Below are positions 35,340-46,558 of a DNA stretch of 64,000 nt, piece by piece. Positions within the stretch are counted from its first letter, which is position 1, and every line of letters starts with the position of its first letter. The notes under the pieces are model-generated. The model did no database searches. It was not told the origin of the DNA and saw only the letters and a program-made list of their open reading frames with translations. This DNA comes from Paraburkholderia sp. PREW-6R (lineage in GTDB: Bacteria; Pseudomonadota; Gammaproteobacteria; Burkholderiales; Burkholderiaceae), in NCBI RefSeq assembly GCF_039621805.1, contig NZ_CP155073.1, forward strand, positions 62,001 to 126,000, read 5' to 3'. Both the position numbers and the translations under genes were made by a program.

Positions 35340-36037
35340 AGGGGAAGGTGCAGAGCGTCGCCACGCGTGTGGCGGTGGCAGCGGCGTTGATCGTAAACAT
35401 GGCGGCATACGCGCAGGACCGCCCGGCGAAGTCGAACGATCCGGAAACGCAGACCGCAGTGGCGGACTACAACGCCGGCAATCTGACGGCTGCGCTGTCC
35501 GAGTTTCGCAAGGCCGCGCAGCGCGGCAGCCGGCTTGCCGAGTTCAATTACGCAATGATGCTGCTCAACGGCGAGGGCACCACGGCCGACGTCGACGAAG
35601 GCAAGAAGTGGCTGCGCAAGGCCGCCGACGCCAACATGTCGCACGCGCAGTACGTGTACGGCAAGATGTACGACGACGGCGAGTTCGTCGGGCGTGACCC
35701 GGTCGAGGCGCATCGCTGGTTTCTGAAGGCGGCGCAGCAGGGACACGTGCAGGCGGAACTGGCGCTCGCCAATCAGTTTCTCGACGGCCGCGGCACAGAG
35801 CGTGACAACAAGCAGGCGTTCGTCTGGTACAAGAAGGCGGCCGAAGGCGGCGACATGACCGCGCAATACGTGACCGGCTCGTTCTACGAGCGTGGCGGCG
35901 ACGGCGTGGACAAGAATCTGAACGTCGCGCGGGCTTACTATGCGGCCGCGGCCGCGCAGGGCGATCCGGCGGCGCGGCTCAAGTTTCAGCAGTTGAGCGC
36001 GCTGCTGCGCGATCAGCACGAAGCAAAGCCGCAGTGA
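35336..36037 (+). CDS. Exported Sel1/TPR-like repeat protein
   Basis: A 233-residue protein with an N-terminal signal peptide (VAVAAALIVNMAAYAQ, cleaved near residue 27) and about four Sel1-type repeats: LAEFNYAMMLLNGEG, HAQYVYGKMYDDGEF, QAELALANQFLDGRG and TAQYVTGSFYERGGD, each followed by a WxxKAA-type second helix. Sel1 repeats mediate protein contacts. It is coupled to the aldolase gene by an ATGA overlap. Partner and role unknown. Confidence 0.88.
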   Translation: MKGKVQSVATRVAVAAALIVNMAAYAQDRPAKSNDPETQTAVADYNAGNLTAALSEFRKAAQRGSRLAEFNYAMMLLNGEGTTADVDEGKKWLRKAADANMSHAQYVYGKMYDDGEFVGRDPVEAHRWFLKAAQQGHVQAELALANQFLDGRGTERDNKQAFVWYKKAAEGGDMTAQYVTGSFYERGGDGVDKNLNVARAYYAAAAAQGDPAARLKFQQLSALLRDQHEAKPQ

Positions 36038-36075
36038 CACCGTTTCGCAGCTCAGGCGATCCCGGCAAATAAAAA

Positions 36076-36105
36076 GGGGCGCCCGGTGTAACGAGCGCCC
36101 CATTT
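36076..36105. terminator. Bidirectional terminator between Sel1 gene and rodA
   Basis: Arms GGGGCGC (36076-36082) and GCGCCCC (36095-36101). On the minus strand the stem is followed by TTTTTATTT, so it ends the mre-mrd operon; A5 precedes it on the plus strand. Confidence 0.82.
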
Positions 36106-36146
36106 CTGTTTATCGCCTGAACCAACGGGATACCGACGACTCTGCG

Positions 36147-37295
36147 CTAACTCTGCATCAACCGCTTTTGCCGCGCGACGCTCATGATGAGCCCGATCGC
36201 GACGCCTAGCGTCGTCAGCGCGGTGCCGCCGTAACTCATGAAGGGTAATGGCACGCCCACCACCGGCAGGATGCCGCTCACCATGCCGATGTTCACGAAC
36301 GCGTACGTGAAGAAGGCCATGGTCAGCGAGCCAGCCAATAGTCGTCCGAAAAGTGTTGCGCCGTTAGCCGCGATGTAGAGTCCGCGCGCGATCAACAGCA
36401 TATAGAGCGTGAGCAGCACAACGCCGCCCGCAAGTCCGAATTCCTCGGAGAACACCGCGAAAATAAAGTCGGTGTGCTTCTCGGGGATGAACTCCAGATG
36501 CGCCTGTGTGCCTTTCAGCCAACCCTTCCCGAGCGGACCACCCGAACCGATCGCAATGACCGCCTGGATCGTGTGGAAACCCTTGCCGAGGGGGTCCGAC
36601 GTGGGGTCGAGCAACGTGCAGATACGGTGTTTCTGATAGTCGTGCATCAGCGGCCACTGCACTTCAGGCTGACAGATCTTGTCCTGGAACGCCGCGATCG
36701 ATCCCACTGCAATCACGGCGGCAATCAGCACCGGCACGATCAGCTTGAAACTCAGTCCCGCGAAATAAATGACGAAGAGGCCGGCTGCGAACACCAGCAC
36801 GGCCGTGCCGAGGTCCGGCTGTTTCGCGATCAGGCCGACCGGGACGATCAGAATCAGAAAACCGACCAGATAGTCCCACCACCGCATCGTGCCTTCGCGG
36901 CGCTGGTAGTACCACGCAAGCATTAACGGTGTGGCGATTTTCAGGATTTCTGACGGTTGAATGACCACGCCGACATTGATCCAGCGCTTCGCGCCTTTGC
37001 GTGTCAGCCCGAAGAGCGCAACCGCGACGAGTAACGCGATCCCGAACGTGTAGAGCGGCACCGCGAAGCGCATTAGCGTGGTGGGCGGCACATTGGCGAG
37101 TGCCCACATCAGCACGAACGTCAGCATGATGTTGCGAAGCTGATCTTCCACGCGACCGGGGACGTCGAGGCTTGCGCTGTAAAGCGTGACGATGCCGACA
37201 CACAACAGCAGAAACACCACCAGCGCGAGCGGGCGGTCGAAGCCCGCGAACATCCGCTTGACGCGGTCGATCCAGGCGCGCTTGTCGAATTGCAT
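36147..37295 (-). CDS. rodA: Peptidoglycan glycosyltransferase RodA (MrdB)
   Basis: A 382-residue SEDS-family membrane enzyme that polymerises lipid II for lateral wall growth in rod-shaped cells. About ten membrane helices are visible. Conserved stretches include VVIQPSEILKIATPLMLAWYY, LIAKQPDLGTAVLVFAAG (with the catalytic aspartate) and the C-terminal GVPLPFMSYGG. AAGGAG precedes ATG 37295. It is last in the operon mreB-mreC-mreD-mrdA-rodA and partners the transpeptidase MrdA, 10 bases upstream. Confidence 0.96.
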   Translation of the reverse strand: MQFDKRAWIDRVKRMFAGFDRPLALVVFLLLCVGIVTLYSASLDVPGRVEDQLRNIMLTFVLMWALANVPPTTLMRFAVPLYTFGIALLVAVALFGLTRKGAKRWINVGVVIQPSEILKIATPLMLAWYYQRREGTMRWWDYLVGFLILIVPVGLIAKQPDLGTAVLVFAAGLFVIYFAGLSFKLIVPVLIAAVIAVGSIAAFQDKICQPEVQWPLMHDYQKHRICTLLDPTSDPLGKGFHTIQAVIAIGSGGPLGKGWLKGTQAHLEFIPEKHTDFIFAVFSEEFGLAGGVVLLTLYMLLIARGLYIAANGATLFGRLLAGSLTMAFFTYAFVNIGMVSGILPVVGVPLPFMSYGGTALTTLGVAIGLIMSVARQKRLMQS

Positions 37296-37305
37296 GCCTT
37301 TCTCC

Positions 37306-39711
37306 TTACTCGTCGATGCCGCCGGTAGCCGGCTGGCGTGGCAACTTGGGTTCGATGCCGTCGTCGCGCGACGGAGCCGCGGCGGCGGTCGGAACCGCTT
37401 CGCTGGCCGGACGGGGGTGATGCGGCATACCGGGCTTGCGCGTCGCCATGTTTGCGGCGCCGGAAGCGGAAGCGGCCCCCGCCGACGATGCCGCGACGCC
37501 CGCTTTGCCCGACGCGCCGGTTTTTGCCGACGCCCCCGGTTTCGCGGCGGTGGTTGTCGTTGCAACAGCCGATGCGGACGCAGCGACGGCGCCGGAGCCC
37601 GCATCGGCGGCGGAAGCCGCGTTGGCCGCTGACGCAGCCGCCGCAGCCGAGGCCGCCGCTGCCGCCGACGCCGCGCCCGGCAAGGGCAGCGCCGTGAAGC
37701 CCGCCGCAACCTTGACCGGCTGCACCGCGTCTTGCGATGACGGCGCCGCGCCGACTTCCGGCGCAGACGCGTCTTCGGTAGCCGACGCCGCTGCCTCGAT
37801 CGCTGCCGCTTCCGCGCCGGGCTTGTTCTTGCCGACGAGGTAGTAATCGAGTACGCGGCGCGCGATCGGGCCGGCCGACTCCGCGCCCCAGCCGCCGTTT
37901 TCGACGATCAGCGCAAGCGCGATTTTCGGCTGCTCGACCGGCGCAAACGCGATGAAAAGCGCGTGGTCGCGCAGATGCTCCGCAATCGCGTGGCCTTTGT
38001 AGTTCGCGCCTTGCAGCGAGTACACCTGCGCCGTACCGGTTTTGCCGGCGGCCTGATACGGCGCGCCGATAAAGAGTTTCGACGCCGTGCCGTTCGTCAC
38101 CACGCCTTCCATTGCGCGCTTGATGATGTCGATGTCCGACTGCTTGACGGCGATCCTGTCGCTCGGGTCGCGCACCACGGGCCGCGTCTCTTTGGTGATC
38201 GGATTCTCGATATCGCGCACGAGGTGCGGCTTCATCACGACGCCATTGTTCGCAAGCGTCGCCGTGGCATGCGCGAGTTGCAGGATGGTGAACGAGTTAT
38301 AGCCCTGGCCAATGCCCAGACTGATCGTTTCGCCTTCATACCAGCGCTGCTGCTCGGGCCGGCGGTAAGCCTTGCGCTTCCATTCCGTGGACGGCAGGAT
38401 GCCGCGCGCTTCGCCTGAAATGTCGATGCCGGTGATCTGCCCGAACCCCCACGGCTTCATGAAATTGGCGATGTTGTTGACGCCGAGATCGTGCGCGAGC
38501 ATGTAGAAGTAGGTGTCGTTCGAGACGACGATCGCGCGGTTCATGTCCACCCAACCCTGGCCGGAGCGCACGTCGTTGCGAAACGTGTGGCCGCCGAACG
38601 TGTACGAGCCCGGATCCTGGAAGCCCCAGCCGGGCGTCCGCTTGTGCAGCGTGAGCGCGGCGAGCGCCATGAACGGCTTGTACGTGGAGCCGGGCGGATA
38701 CGTGCCGTGCAGCGGACGGTTCAGGAGCGGGTGATCCGGCGAATTGTTGAGGTCGTCCCACGTCTGCTGATCGATGCCGTCGACGAACGCATTCGGATCG
38801 AAGCTCGGCGCGGAAACGAACGCGAGCACGTCGCCCGTTGACGGCTCGATCGCGACAAGCGCGCCGCGCTTGCCGGCAAACGCCTGTTCGGCGACCTGCT
38901 GCAGACCGATATCGAGCGACAGCACGAGATTGTTGCCAGGCGTGGCTTGCGTGCGCGACAGCGTGCGCACCGGCCGGCCTCCGGCTGTGACTTCCACTTC
39001 CTCGAAACCGGTCTGGCCGTGCAGTTCGGTTTCATAACTCTGCTCGACACCGATCTTGCCAATGTAATCCGTGCCCTTGTAGTTATTCGCGTCCAGACGC
39101 GGATCGTAGTGATCGGGGTCGCTGTCGTTCTGGTCGCTGGCGTCGTCGATACGTTCCTGGTCGCGCTGCGAAATCCGGCCGATGTAGCCGATCACGTGCG
39201 CGGCGGTGGGCCCAAGCGGATATTGGCGGAACAGACGCGCGCGCACTTCGACGCCCGGAAAACGGAAGCGCTGCGCGGTGAATCGCGCGACTTCGTCGTC
39301 GGTCAGGCGGGTGCGGATAGGCAGGCTCTCGAAGTTTTTCGAGTCCTCCTGCAGTTTCTTGAAGCGGCGCCGGTCGCGCTGGTCGATCGAGACCACGGTG
39401 GCCAGATTGTCGATCACGTTTTCGAGCGAGTCGTTCAGCTTCGAGGGCGTGATTTCCAGCGTGTAGGCCGAGTAGTTCTTGGCCAGCACGACACCGTTAC
39501 GATCGGTGATGATCCCGCGGTTCGGCACGATCGGCGCGACTGAAATGCGGTTTTCGTCGGCTTGCAGCGAATATTTGCTGTAGTGCCACACCTGCAGGAA
39601 CAGAAAGCGGAAGCCGATCAGCCCGAAGCAGACGAACACGAACAGCCCCGCCGCCGCGACGCGCAGGCGGAACTTCGAGAGCTGTTGCTGGGTGTCCTTG
39701 AATTCGGTCAT
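37306..39711 (-). CDS. mrdA: Penicillin-binding protein 2 (MrdA)
   Basis: An 801-residue class B transpeptidase that crosslinks peptidoglycan in the elongasome. One N-terminal membrane helix (residues 17-40), a pedestal domain, and a transpeptidase domain with the active serine in PPGSTYKPF near residue 340, the SxN motif in VVSNDTYFY and KTGTAQ near 557 are present. It is about 170 residues longer than E. coli PBP2 (633). The excess is a C-terminal Ala/Ser-rich tail near 640-800 with many AASAAA-type stretches and a proline/arginine end. Confidence 0.95.
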   Translation of the reverse strand: MTEFKDTQQQLSKFRLRVAAAGLFVFVCFGLIGFRFLFLQVWHYSKYSLQADENRISVAPIVPNRGIITDRNGVVLAKNYSAYTLEITPSKLNDSLENVIDNLATVVSIDQRDRRRFKKLQEDSKNFESLPIRTRLTDDEVARFTAQRFRFPGVEVRARLFRQYPLGPTAAHVIGYIGRISQRDQERIDDASDQNDSDPDHYDPRLDANNYKGTDYIGKIGVEQSYETELHGQTGFEEVEVTAGGRPVRTLSRTQATPGNNLVLSLDIGLQQVAEQAFAGKRGALVAIEPSTGDVLAFVSAPSFDPNAFVDGIDQQTWDDLNNSPDHPLLNRPLHGTYPPGSTYKPFMALAALTLHKRTPGWGFQDPGSYTFGGHTFRNDVRSGQGWVDMNRAIVVSNDTYFYMLAHDLGVNNIANFMKPWGFGQITGIDISGEARGILPSTEWKRKAYRRPEQQRWYEGETISLGIGQGYNSFTILQLAHATATLANNGVVMKPHLVRDIENPITKETRPVVRDPSDRIAVKQSDIDIIKRAMEGVVTNGTASKLFIGAPYQAAGKTGTAQVYSLQGANYKGHAIAEHLRDHALFIAFAPVEQPKIALALIVENGGWGAESAGPIARRVLDYYLVGKNKPGAEAAAIEAAASATEDASAPEVGAAPSSQDAVQPVKVAAGFTALPLPGAASAAAAASAAAAASAANAASAADAGSGAVAASASAVATTTTAAKPGASAKTGASGKAGVAASSAGAASASGAANMATRKPGMPHHPRPASEAVPTAAAAPSRDDGIEPKLPRQPATGGIDE

Positions 39712-39845
39712 GCGATTCTGCAAAAGGCCGCTCGACGGCCATCATGAGTGTGCGCCTATTTCGGCCGGAACCGGAAGGCATGAAGAGCGAGCGCCACAGC
39801 GGGCCATGCGTGTTCGGTCAGAACAGCCGGCGGCTCGACGCGCAA

Positions 39846-40358
39846 TCAAATAGGCCGCGTATCGTCCGGATCGGCCGGGCGGCGCTGCGGCATCAACAAC
39901 AATACGCTGGCCACGGGCCAGAGTGCAGCTTCGACGAAACCGTCGATCAGATAACCCCAGCCCGGAAACGCCGCGCCGGTCAGTAGACGGATGATGAACG
40001 GCACCAGTTGCGCGGCCACCAGCAGAGGCATCACCGCGAAAGTCTGAACACCGAGCGACATCCACAACACCCGCCGATGAATCGTGATCGCGCCATACGA
40101 CAGCAGCGTATAGGCCAACGCGTGCTCGCCGAGCAGGCTGGCATTGTGCACGTCCATCAACAGGCCGAGCGAAAACGCGATGCCCATGCCGACCTTGCGC
40201 GGCTGATGGACGTTCCAGAACAGCAGCACGAGCGCGACGAAGTCGGGTACGCCGATCAAACGGCCCCACGGCATCAGGTTCAGCAGGAAAGCCGCGGCCA
40301 GACTGAATGCAATGAAGTAAGGATTGACCGGCTGCAGAATGTATTGCGGACGGTTCAT
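39846..40358 (-). CDS. mreD: Rod shape-determining protein MreD
   Basis: A 170-residue inner-membrane protein of the elongasome with about five to six membrane helices. The MreD core is visible in FLLNLMPWGRLIGVPDFVALVLLFWNVHQPRKVGMGIAFSLGLLMDV. Its ATG overlaps the mreC stop by four bases. A 134-base gap separates it from mrdA. Confidence 0.92.
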   Translation of the reverse strand: MNRPQYILQPVNPYFIAFSLAAAFLLNLMPWGRLIGVPDFVALVLLFWNVHQPRKVGMGIAFSLGLLMDVHNASLLGEHALAYTLLSYGAITIHRRVLWMSLGVQTFAVMPLLVAAQLVPFIIRLLTGAAFPGWGYLIDGFVEAALWPVASVLLLMPQRRPADPDDTRPI

Positions 40359-41512
40359 TGCTGCGTCCCCGGCTTCGCTTGCGGCTTTGCGCTCTTTTCG
40401 GCGGCTGATTTTCTTTCAGCTGCGGCTTTCTTTTCCGCAGCGGATCTGGTGGGCGCTTTCTCTGCGGCCTTTGGCGTCGCAGCCGGCTTGTCGGCGGCCT
40501 TGTCCGCAGCCTTGTCCGACGGCTTTTCAGCCGGCTTGTCGGCCGATTTTCCGCCTGGTTTCGCCGCGGATTTGTCCGCGGTGGCGGCTTTGCCGTCGGC
40601 CGGCTTCGCGTTCTTCTTCGCCTTGGCGTCTTTCGCCACGGTGGCTGCGTCGGGCTCTTCCGGCGGACGCGGCGGTACGTCGTTCACGTAATGCAGCACC
40701 AGCAACTGACGTGCGCCGCGCACCGGCGCAATGGGCAGACAGATGACGCGCGCGAAAGCCGTGTCGGCCTGTTTGTCCACGCGCACCACCTTGGCAACCG
40801 GCAGCCCGGGCGGATAGATGCCGTCGAGGCCGCTCGTGACGAGCTCGTCGCCCGTTTGCACGTCGGCGCTGATCGGCACGAAGCGCAGATCGAGCGTGTC
40901 ACCCTTCGGCGTGCCGTAGATTACGCTGCGCAAACCCGTGCGTACGATCTGGACAGGCACGGCCTGATCCTTGTCCGTGAGCAGCGTGACTTCCGCCTGC
41001 AGGGGGAACACGCGCGTGACCTGGCCGATCACGCCGTCTTCGTTCACGACCGGCGATCCGTTCTGGATGCCTTGCTGCGCGCCGCGGCCAATCACGACTT
41101 TCTGCGTGAATGGATCACGCGTGTCGTACTGGATTTCAGCGGGAAGCGCCTGCGTGGTCGAGCGTTGCGACAATTGCAGCAGCGCGCGCAAATGCGTGTT
41201 TTCAGCGGCGAGTTCAGCGGCCGTATTGGCTTGCTGCGACAACTGGAGATTTTTCGCGCGCAACGTGTTGTTCTCGCTGCGCAGCGTAGCGCTGGTCACG
41301 GCCAGATCGGCCGCGCCCATGAAGACGTCGCGCGGTACCAGCGCCGCGCGTTGCAACGGATAAAGACCCGCGCCGAGCACGCCTCGAACGATTTCGAGCG
41401 TGTTGAAACGTGCGTCGGAGATCAGCAGGGCCAGCGCGAGCAGGACGAAAAATACCAGTCGAGCGAGTGCGGAAGGGCCTTGCTTGAACAGGGGCGGCGG
41501 ACTGTATTCCAT
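40355..41512 (-). CDS. mreC: Rod shape-determining protein MreC
   Basis: A 385-residue bitopic protein that links MreB filaments to PBP2 and RodA. A membrane helix lies near residues 15-35, a coiled coil near 65-110 (LRSENNTLRAKNLQLSQQ), then the beta-rich MreC domain to about 280 (VIGRGAQQGIQNGSPVVNEDGVIGQV). The last 100 residues are a Lys/Ala/Pro low-complexity tail (KPAEKPSDKAADKAADKP) not found in E. coli MreC. Coupled to mreD by ATGA. Confidence 0.94.
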   Translation of the reverse strand: MEYSPPPLFKQGPSALARLVFFVLLALALLISDARFNTLEIVRGVLGAGLYPLQRAALVPRDVFMGAADLAVTSATLRSENNTLRAKNLQLSQQANTAAELAAENTHLRALLQLSQRSTTQALPAEIQYDTRDPFTQKVVIGRGAQQGIQNGSPVVNEDGVIGQVTRVFPLQAEVTLLTDKDQAVPVQIVRTGLRSVIYGTPKGDTLDLRFVPISADVQTGDELVTSGLDGIYPPGLPVAKVVRVDKQADTAFARVICLPIAPVRGARQLLVLHYVNDVPPRPPEEPDAATVAKDAKAKKNAKPADGKAATADKSAAKPGGKSADKPAEKPSDKAADKAADKPAATPKAAEKAPTRSAAEKKAAAERKSAAEKSAKPQAKPGTQQ

Positions 41513-41665
41513 GGTCGGCGCCGGGGGCGTGAGCGGTTGGGTGAGACGGCGGCGCGCGGCGAACGCGCGTTCAGCGCGCGGAGGCTGGCAGGTCCAGCCA
41601 ACGGCAAACCGGCCCGCATGGGGCCGTTTGCCAGATCCGCGCTACTGACATGGAGACGAGCTCGC

Positions 41666-42709
<1,044 letters not shown>

Positions 42710-43089
42710 TCAAAATCCTGTCTCGCTTGGGGCCGGGCCGCGCAACCTATGCGCAGGGCGGCAGCGGAAAAAATAACAGCTTCAACCGGGCGGAAGCGGC
42801 GCCAGCGGAACTTGAAGCTGCGAGGGAGTCTACCGGAGGCCGATGCAAAGCCAGGTCAGAAAATTCCGAACTATCCTTGAAACTTGTTCAGAAAGGCCTT
42901 GGTAAGTCGGTCCGGGTTTGGGTCGAACGCGTAATGATACCTTATAATTTTGGATGATTTGAAGGAAACGGGTGGCACTTTTCGCTACCGCTGGCCCCTT
43001 TATCGTGGTCTTCCTCCAGTGTCGTAACCCGCTGTCGCAGCATCGTTTTTCCCGCGCTGCGGCGGTCCACCACATTTTCCGGTGACTGC
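42710..43089. other. Divergent promoter region between mreB and gatC
   Basis: A 380-base gap. A perfect -10 box TATAAT lies at 42943-42948 pointing to gatC. Next to it, on the minus strand, TTCAAA and TATCAT with an 18-base spacer form a candidate promoter for mreB. The two are almost back to back and imply leaders of roughly 130 and 200 bases. No gene is seen. Confidence 0.5.
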
Positions 43090-43389
43090 ATGGCTCTGAC
43101 TCTGACCGATGTTAAACGCATCGCGCATCTCGCACGGCTCGAACTGGCCGATGCCGACGCTGAGCACACGCTCGCCCAGCTCAATGACTTCTTCGGCCTC
43201 GTCGAGCAGATGCAGGCGGTCGATACCACCGGTATCGCGCCGCTCGCCCATCCGATCGAGCAGATCGAAGACGTCGCGCTGCGTCTGCGTGAAGACGTGG
43301 TAACCGAAACCGTCGAGCGCGAAGCATTCCAGCGCCCCGCACCCGCCGTGCAGGATGGCCTGTACCTCGTGCCGAAGGTGATCGAGTAA
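43090..43389 (+). CDS. gatC: Asp/Glu-tRNA amidotransferase subunit C
   Basis: A 99-residue GatC, the small subunit that stabilises GatA in the enzyme amidating Glu-tRNA(Gln) and Asp-tRNA(Asn). Typical segments are [34 protein letters not shown] and the end [21 protein letters not shown]. First of the gatCAB operon, divergent from mreB. Confidence 0.95.
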   Translation: MALTLTDVKRIAHLARLELADADAEHTLAQLNDFFGLVEQMQAVDTTGIAPLAHPIEQIEDVALRLREDVVTETVEREAFQRPAPAVQDGLYLVPKVIE

Positions 43390-43421
43390 CACCCCGCGCT
43401 TAAAGCCCAGGATAAAACGCA

Positions 43422-44909
43422 ATGCATGAAAAAAGCTTGACCGAACTGCGTGCCGCGCTTGCGGCCAAGGAAGTCTCCGCAGTCGAACTGGCGCAGCTCT
43501 ATCTGAAGCGGATCGAAGCAGCGAATAGCCTGAACGCGTTCATTCAGGTCGATCCGGATCTGACGCTCGCGCAGGCCAAAGCCGCGGACGCGCTGCTGCA
43601 CACCGGCCACGCCGGCCCGCTGGCCGGCCTGCCGATCGCGCACAAAGACGTGTTCGTGACCAAAGGTTGGCGCTCCACCGCCGGCTCGAAGATGTTGGCG
43701 AACTACGAAAGCCCGTTCGACGCCACCGTGGTCGCGCGTCTGCAGAGCGCCGGCATGGTGTGTGTGGGCAAGACCAACATGGACGAGTTCGCGATGGGTT
43801 CGTCCAATGAGAACTCGCATTTCGGACCCGTGCAGAACCCGTGGGACGTGAAAGCCGTGCCGGGCGGTTCGTCGGGCGGTTCGGCGGCTGCGGTCGCCGC
43901 GCGCCTCGCGCCGGCCGCCACCGGCACCGACACGGGCGGCTCGATCCGTCAGCCGGCATCGTTCTCCGGCATCACCGGTATCAAGCCGACGTATGGCCGC
44001 GTATCGCGCTACGGCATGATCGCGTTTGCTTCGTCGCTGGATCAGGGTGGCCCGATGGCGCAAAGCGCCGCGGACTGCGCCACCTTGCTCAACGCCATGG
44101 CCGGCTTCGACGAGCGGGATTCCACGAGCCTCGTGCGCGACAACGAAGACTACACGCGCTACCTCGGCAAGCCGTGGCAAGAGGCCGGCGGTGACAAGCC
44201 GCTCGCCGGCCTGCGTATCGGCCTGCCCAAAGAGTACTTCGGCGCGGGTCTCGCGGACGACGTGCGCGCGTCCATCGACGCAGCGCTCAAGCAATACGAG
44301 GCGCTCGGCGCCACGCTGGTCGAAGTCTCGCTGCCGAAAACCGAGCTGTCGATTCCGGTGTACTACGTGATTGCGCCGGCGGAAGCTTCGTCGAACCTGT
44401 CGCGTTTCGACGGCGTGCGCTTCGGCCATCGCGCAGCCGAATACCGCGATCTGCTCGACATGTACAAGAAGTCGCGTGCGGAAGGTTTCGGACCCGAAGT
44501 GAAGCGCCGCATTCTGGTGGGCGCCTACGTGCTGTCGCACGGCTACTACGACGCGTACTACCTGCAGGCGCAAAAGATTCGCCGCATCATCGCGCAGGAC
44601 TTCCAGGAAGCGTTCAAACAGTGCGATGTGATCATGGGGCCGGTGGCGCCGTCGGTGGCGTGGGATCTCGGCGCAAAGGGCGACGATCCGGTGCAGATGT
44701 ATCTGGCCGACATCTACACGCTGTCGGTCAGCCTCGCGGGCTTGCCGGGCATGAGCGTGCCGTGCGGCTTCGGCGCCGGCGCGAATGCGCAGCGTCCGGT
44801 CGGCTTGCAGATCATCGGCAACTATTTCAATGAAGCCCGGATGCTGCAGGTGGCCGACGCGTTCCAGCGTGCGACCGACTGGCACCGCAAAGCGCCGGCA
44901 GGAGTGTGA
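43422..44909 (+). CDS. gatA: Asp/Glu-tRNA amidotransferase subunit A
   Basis: A 495-residue amidase-signature glutaminase that supplies ammonia to GatB. The Ser-cisSer-Lys triad is in place: Lys in PIAHKDVF near residue 75, Ser in [12 protein letters not shown] near 150 and Ser in [11 protein letters not shown] near 174. It begins 32 bases after gatC; gatB starts just past its stop. Confidence 0.97.
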   Translation: MHEKSLTELRAALAAKEVSAVELAQLYLKRIEAANSLNAFIQVDPDLTLAQAKAADALLHTGHAGPLAGLPIAHKDVFVTKGWRSTAGSKMLANYESPFDATVVARLQSAGMVCVGKTNMDEFAMGSSNENSHFGPVQNPWDVKAVPGGSSGGSAAAVAARLAPAATGTDTGGSIRQPASFSGITGIKPTYGRVSRYGMIAFASSLDQGGPMAQSAADCATLLNAMAGFDERDSTSLVRDNEDYTRYLGKPWQEAGGDKPLAGLRIGLPKEYFGAGLADDVRASIDAALKQYEALGATLVEVSLPKTELSIPVYYVIAPAEASSNLSRFDGVRFGHRAAEYRDLLDMYKKSRAEGFGPEVKRRILVGAYVLSHGYYDAYYLQAQKIRRIIAQDFQEAFKQCDVIMGPVAPSVAWDLGAKGDDPVQMYLADIYTLSVSLAGLPGMSVPCGFGAGANAQRPVGLQIIGNYFNEARMLQVADAFQRATDWHRKAPAGV

Positions 44910-44914
44910 GCACC

Positions 44915-46390
44915 ATGACCAAGCAATGGGAAGTCGTGATCGGTCTGGAGACCCACGCGCAACTGTCGACCACGTCGAAAATCTTTTCCGGCGCCGCCAC
45001 GCAATTCGGCGCTGCGCCGAACACGCAGGCTTGCCCGGTCGACCTGGCGTTGCCCGGCACGCTGCCGGTCATGAATCGCGGCGCGGTGGAACGCGCGATC
45101 CAGTTCGGTCTGGCGATCGGCGCGAGAATCGCGCCGCGCAGCATTTTCGCGCGCAAAAACTACTTCTACCCTGATCTGCCAAAGGGCTATCAGATCAGCC
45201 AGTACGAAATTCCCGTCGTGCAGGGCGGCCAGGTGACCATTCAGGTTCCGGCTAACGAAAAGGCCGGCAAGGAGGCGTACGAGAAGGTCGTGAACCTCAC
45301 GCGCGCCCACCTCGAGGAAGACGCCGGCAAGTCGCTGCACGAAGACTTTGCAGGTATGACCGGCATCGACCTGAATCGCGCCGGCACGCCGCTGCTCGAA
45401 ATCGTCACCGAGCCCGAAATGCGCAGTGCGGCCGAAGCGGTGGCGTATGCGAAGACGCTGCACACGCTCGTCACGTGGCTCGGCATCTGCGACGGCAACA
45501 TGCAGGAAGGCTCGTTCCGCTGCGACGCGAACGTGTCCGTACGTCCGCTTGGTCAGGCCGAATTCGGCACGCGCGCCGAGATCAAGAACCTGAACTCGTT
45601 CCGCTTTCTGGAAGAAGCAATCCAGTATGAAGTGCGCCGTCAGATTGAACTGATCGAAGACGGCGGCACGGTTGTGCAGGAAACGCGTCTGTACGATCCG
45701 GACAGGCGCGAAACACGCTCCATGCGCAGCAAGGAAGACGCGCACGATTACCGTTATTTCCCCGATCCGGATCTGATGCCGCTCGTGATCGATCCGCAAT
45801 GGGTCGAGCGTGTGAGGCGCGACATGCCGGAACTGCCCGAGGCGATCCAGCAGCGCTTCGTGTCGCAATACGGTCTGACGCCGTACGACGCGAACGTGCT
45901 GACGTCGGGCAAGGACATGGCCGCGTATTTCGAAGCGGTGGTCAGCAAGATCGGTCCAGCGAACGCGAAGGTCGCGGCGAACTGGCTGATGGGCGAAGTG
46001 TCGTCGCAACTGAATCGCGAAGGGCTGGAGTTCAGCGAGAATCCGGTCTCCTCGGCGCAGCTCGCGCTGCTGCTGCAGCGCATTGCCGACGGCACGATCT
46101 CGAACAAGATCGCGAAGGAAATCTTCCTCACGATCTGGGAAGAGAATGCCGCCGACGATGCCGCCGCCGACCGCATCATCGAAGCCAAAGGGCTTAAGCA
46201 GATTTCGGATACCGGCGCGCTGGAGGCGATCATCGACGAGGTGCTCGCCGCGAATCAGAAGTCGGTCGAGGAATTCCGCGCGGGCAAGGACAAGGCGTTC
46301 AACGCGCTGATTGGTCAGGCAATGAAGGCGACCAAGGGCAAGGCAAACCCGGCCCAGGTCAACGAACTGCTGAAGAAGAAGCTGTCCTGA
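44915..46390 (+). CDS. gatB: Asp/Glu-tRNA amidotransferase subunit B
   Basis: A 491-residue subunit that binds the misacylated tRNA, activates it with ATP and transfers ammonia. Typical blocks are [54 protein letters not shown] and [15 protein letters not shown], ending in a YqeY-like tRNA-binding tail. ATG 44915 is used; GTG 44906, which overlaps the gatA stop, is possible but its AGGAG would be too close. Confidence 0.96.
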   Translation: MTKQWEVVIGLETHAQLSTTSKIFSGAATQFGAAPNTQACPVDLALPGTLPVMNRGAVERAIQFGLAIGARIAPRSIFARKNYFYPDLPKGYQISQYEIPVVQGGQVTIQVPANEKAGKEAYEKVVNLTRAHLEEDAGKSLHEDFAGMTGIDLNRAGTPLLEIVTEPEMRSAAEAVAYAKTLHTLVTWLGICDGNMQEGSFRCDANVSVRPLGQAEFGTRAEIKNLNSFRFLEEAIQYEVRRQIELIEDGGTVVQETRLYDPDRRETRSMRSKEDAHDYRYFPDPDLMPLVIDPQWVERVRRDMPELPEAIQQRFVSQYGLTPYDANVLTSGKDMAAYFEAVVSKIGPANAKVAANWLMGEVSSQLNREGLEFSENPVSSAQLALLLQRIADGTISNKIAKEIFLTIWEENAADDAAADRIIEAKGLKQISDTGALEAIIDEVLAANQKSVEEFRAGKDKAFNALIGQAMKATKGKANPAQVNELLKKKLS

Positions 46391-46558
46391 TCTGAAGCTT
46401 GAATCAGGCTGAGTTGTCAATCCGTGGCTGAGGCAAGCGCTTCAGCCGTCACGGGCTGTTGCCGCAGACGAAAGTAGCGCAACGGCCCGTTTCATTTTGC
46501 GGCCTCGCTTTCGCTGTTGCGAACCGCAAGTCCCGAACGCAGATGACGGAGTCTCTGG

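Noticed and set aside
42942..44885. A 647-codon open frame antisense to gatC and gatA
   Set aside because: GatC and GatA are complete on the other strand and the antisense translation has no family resemblance.
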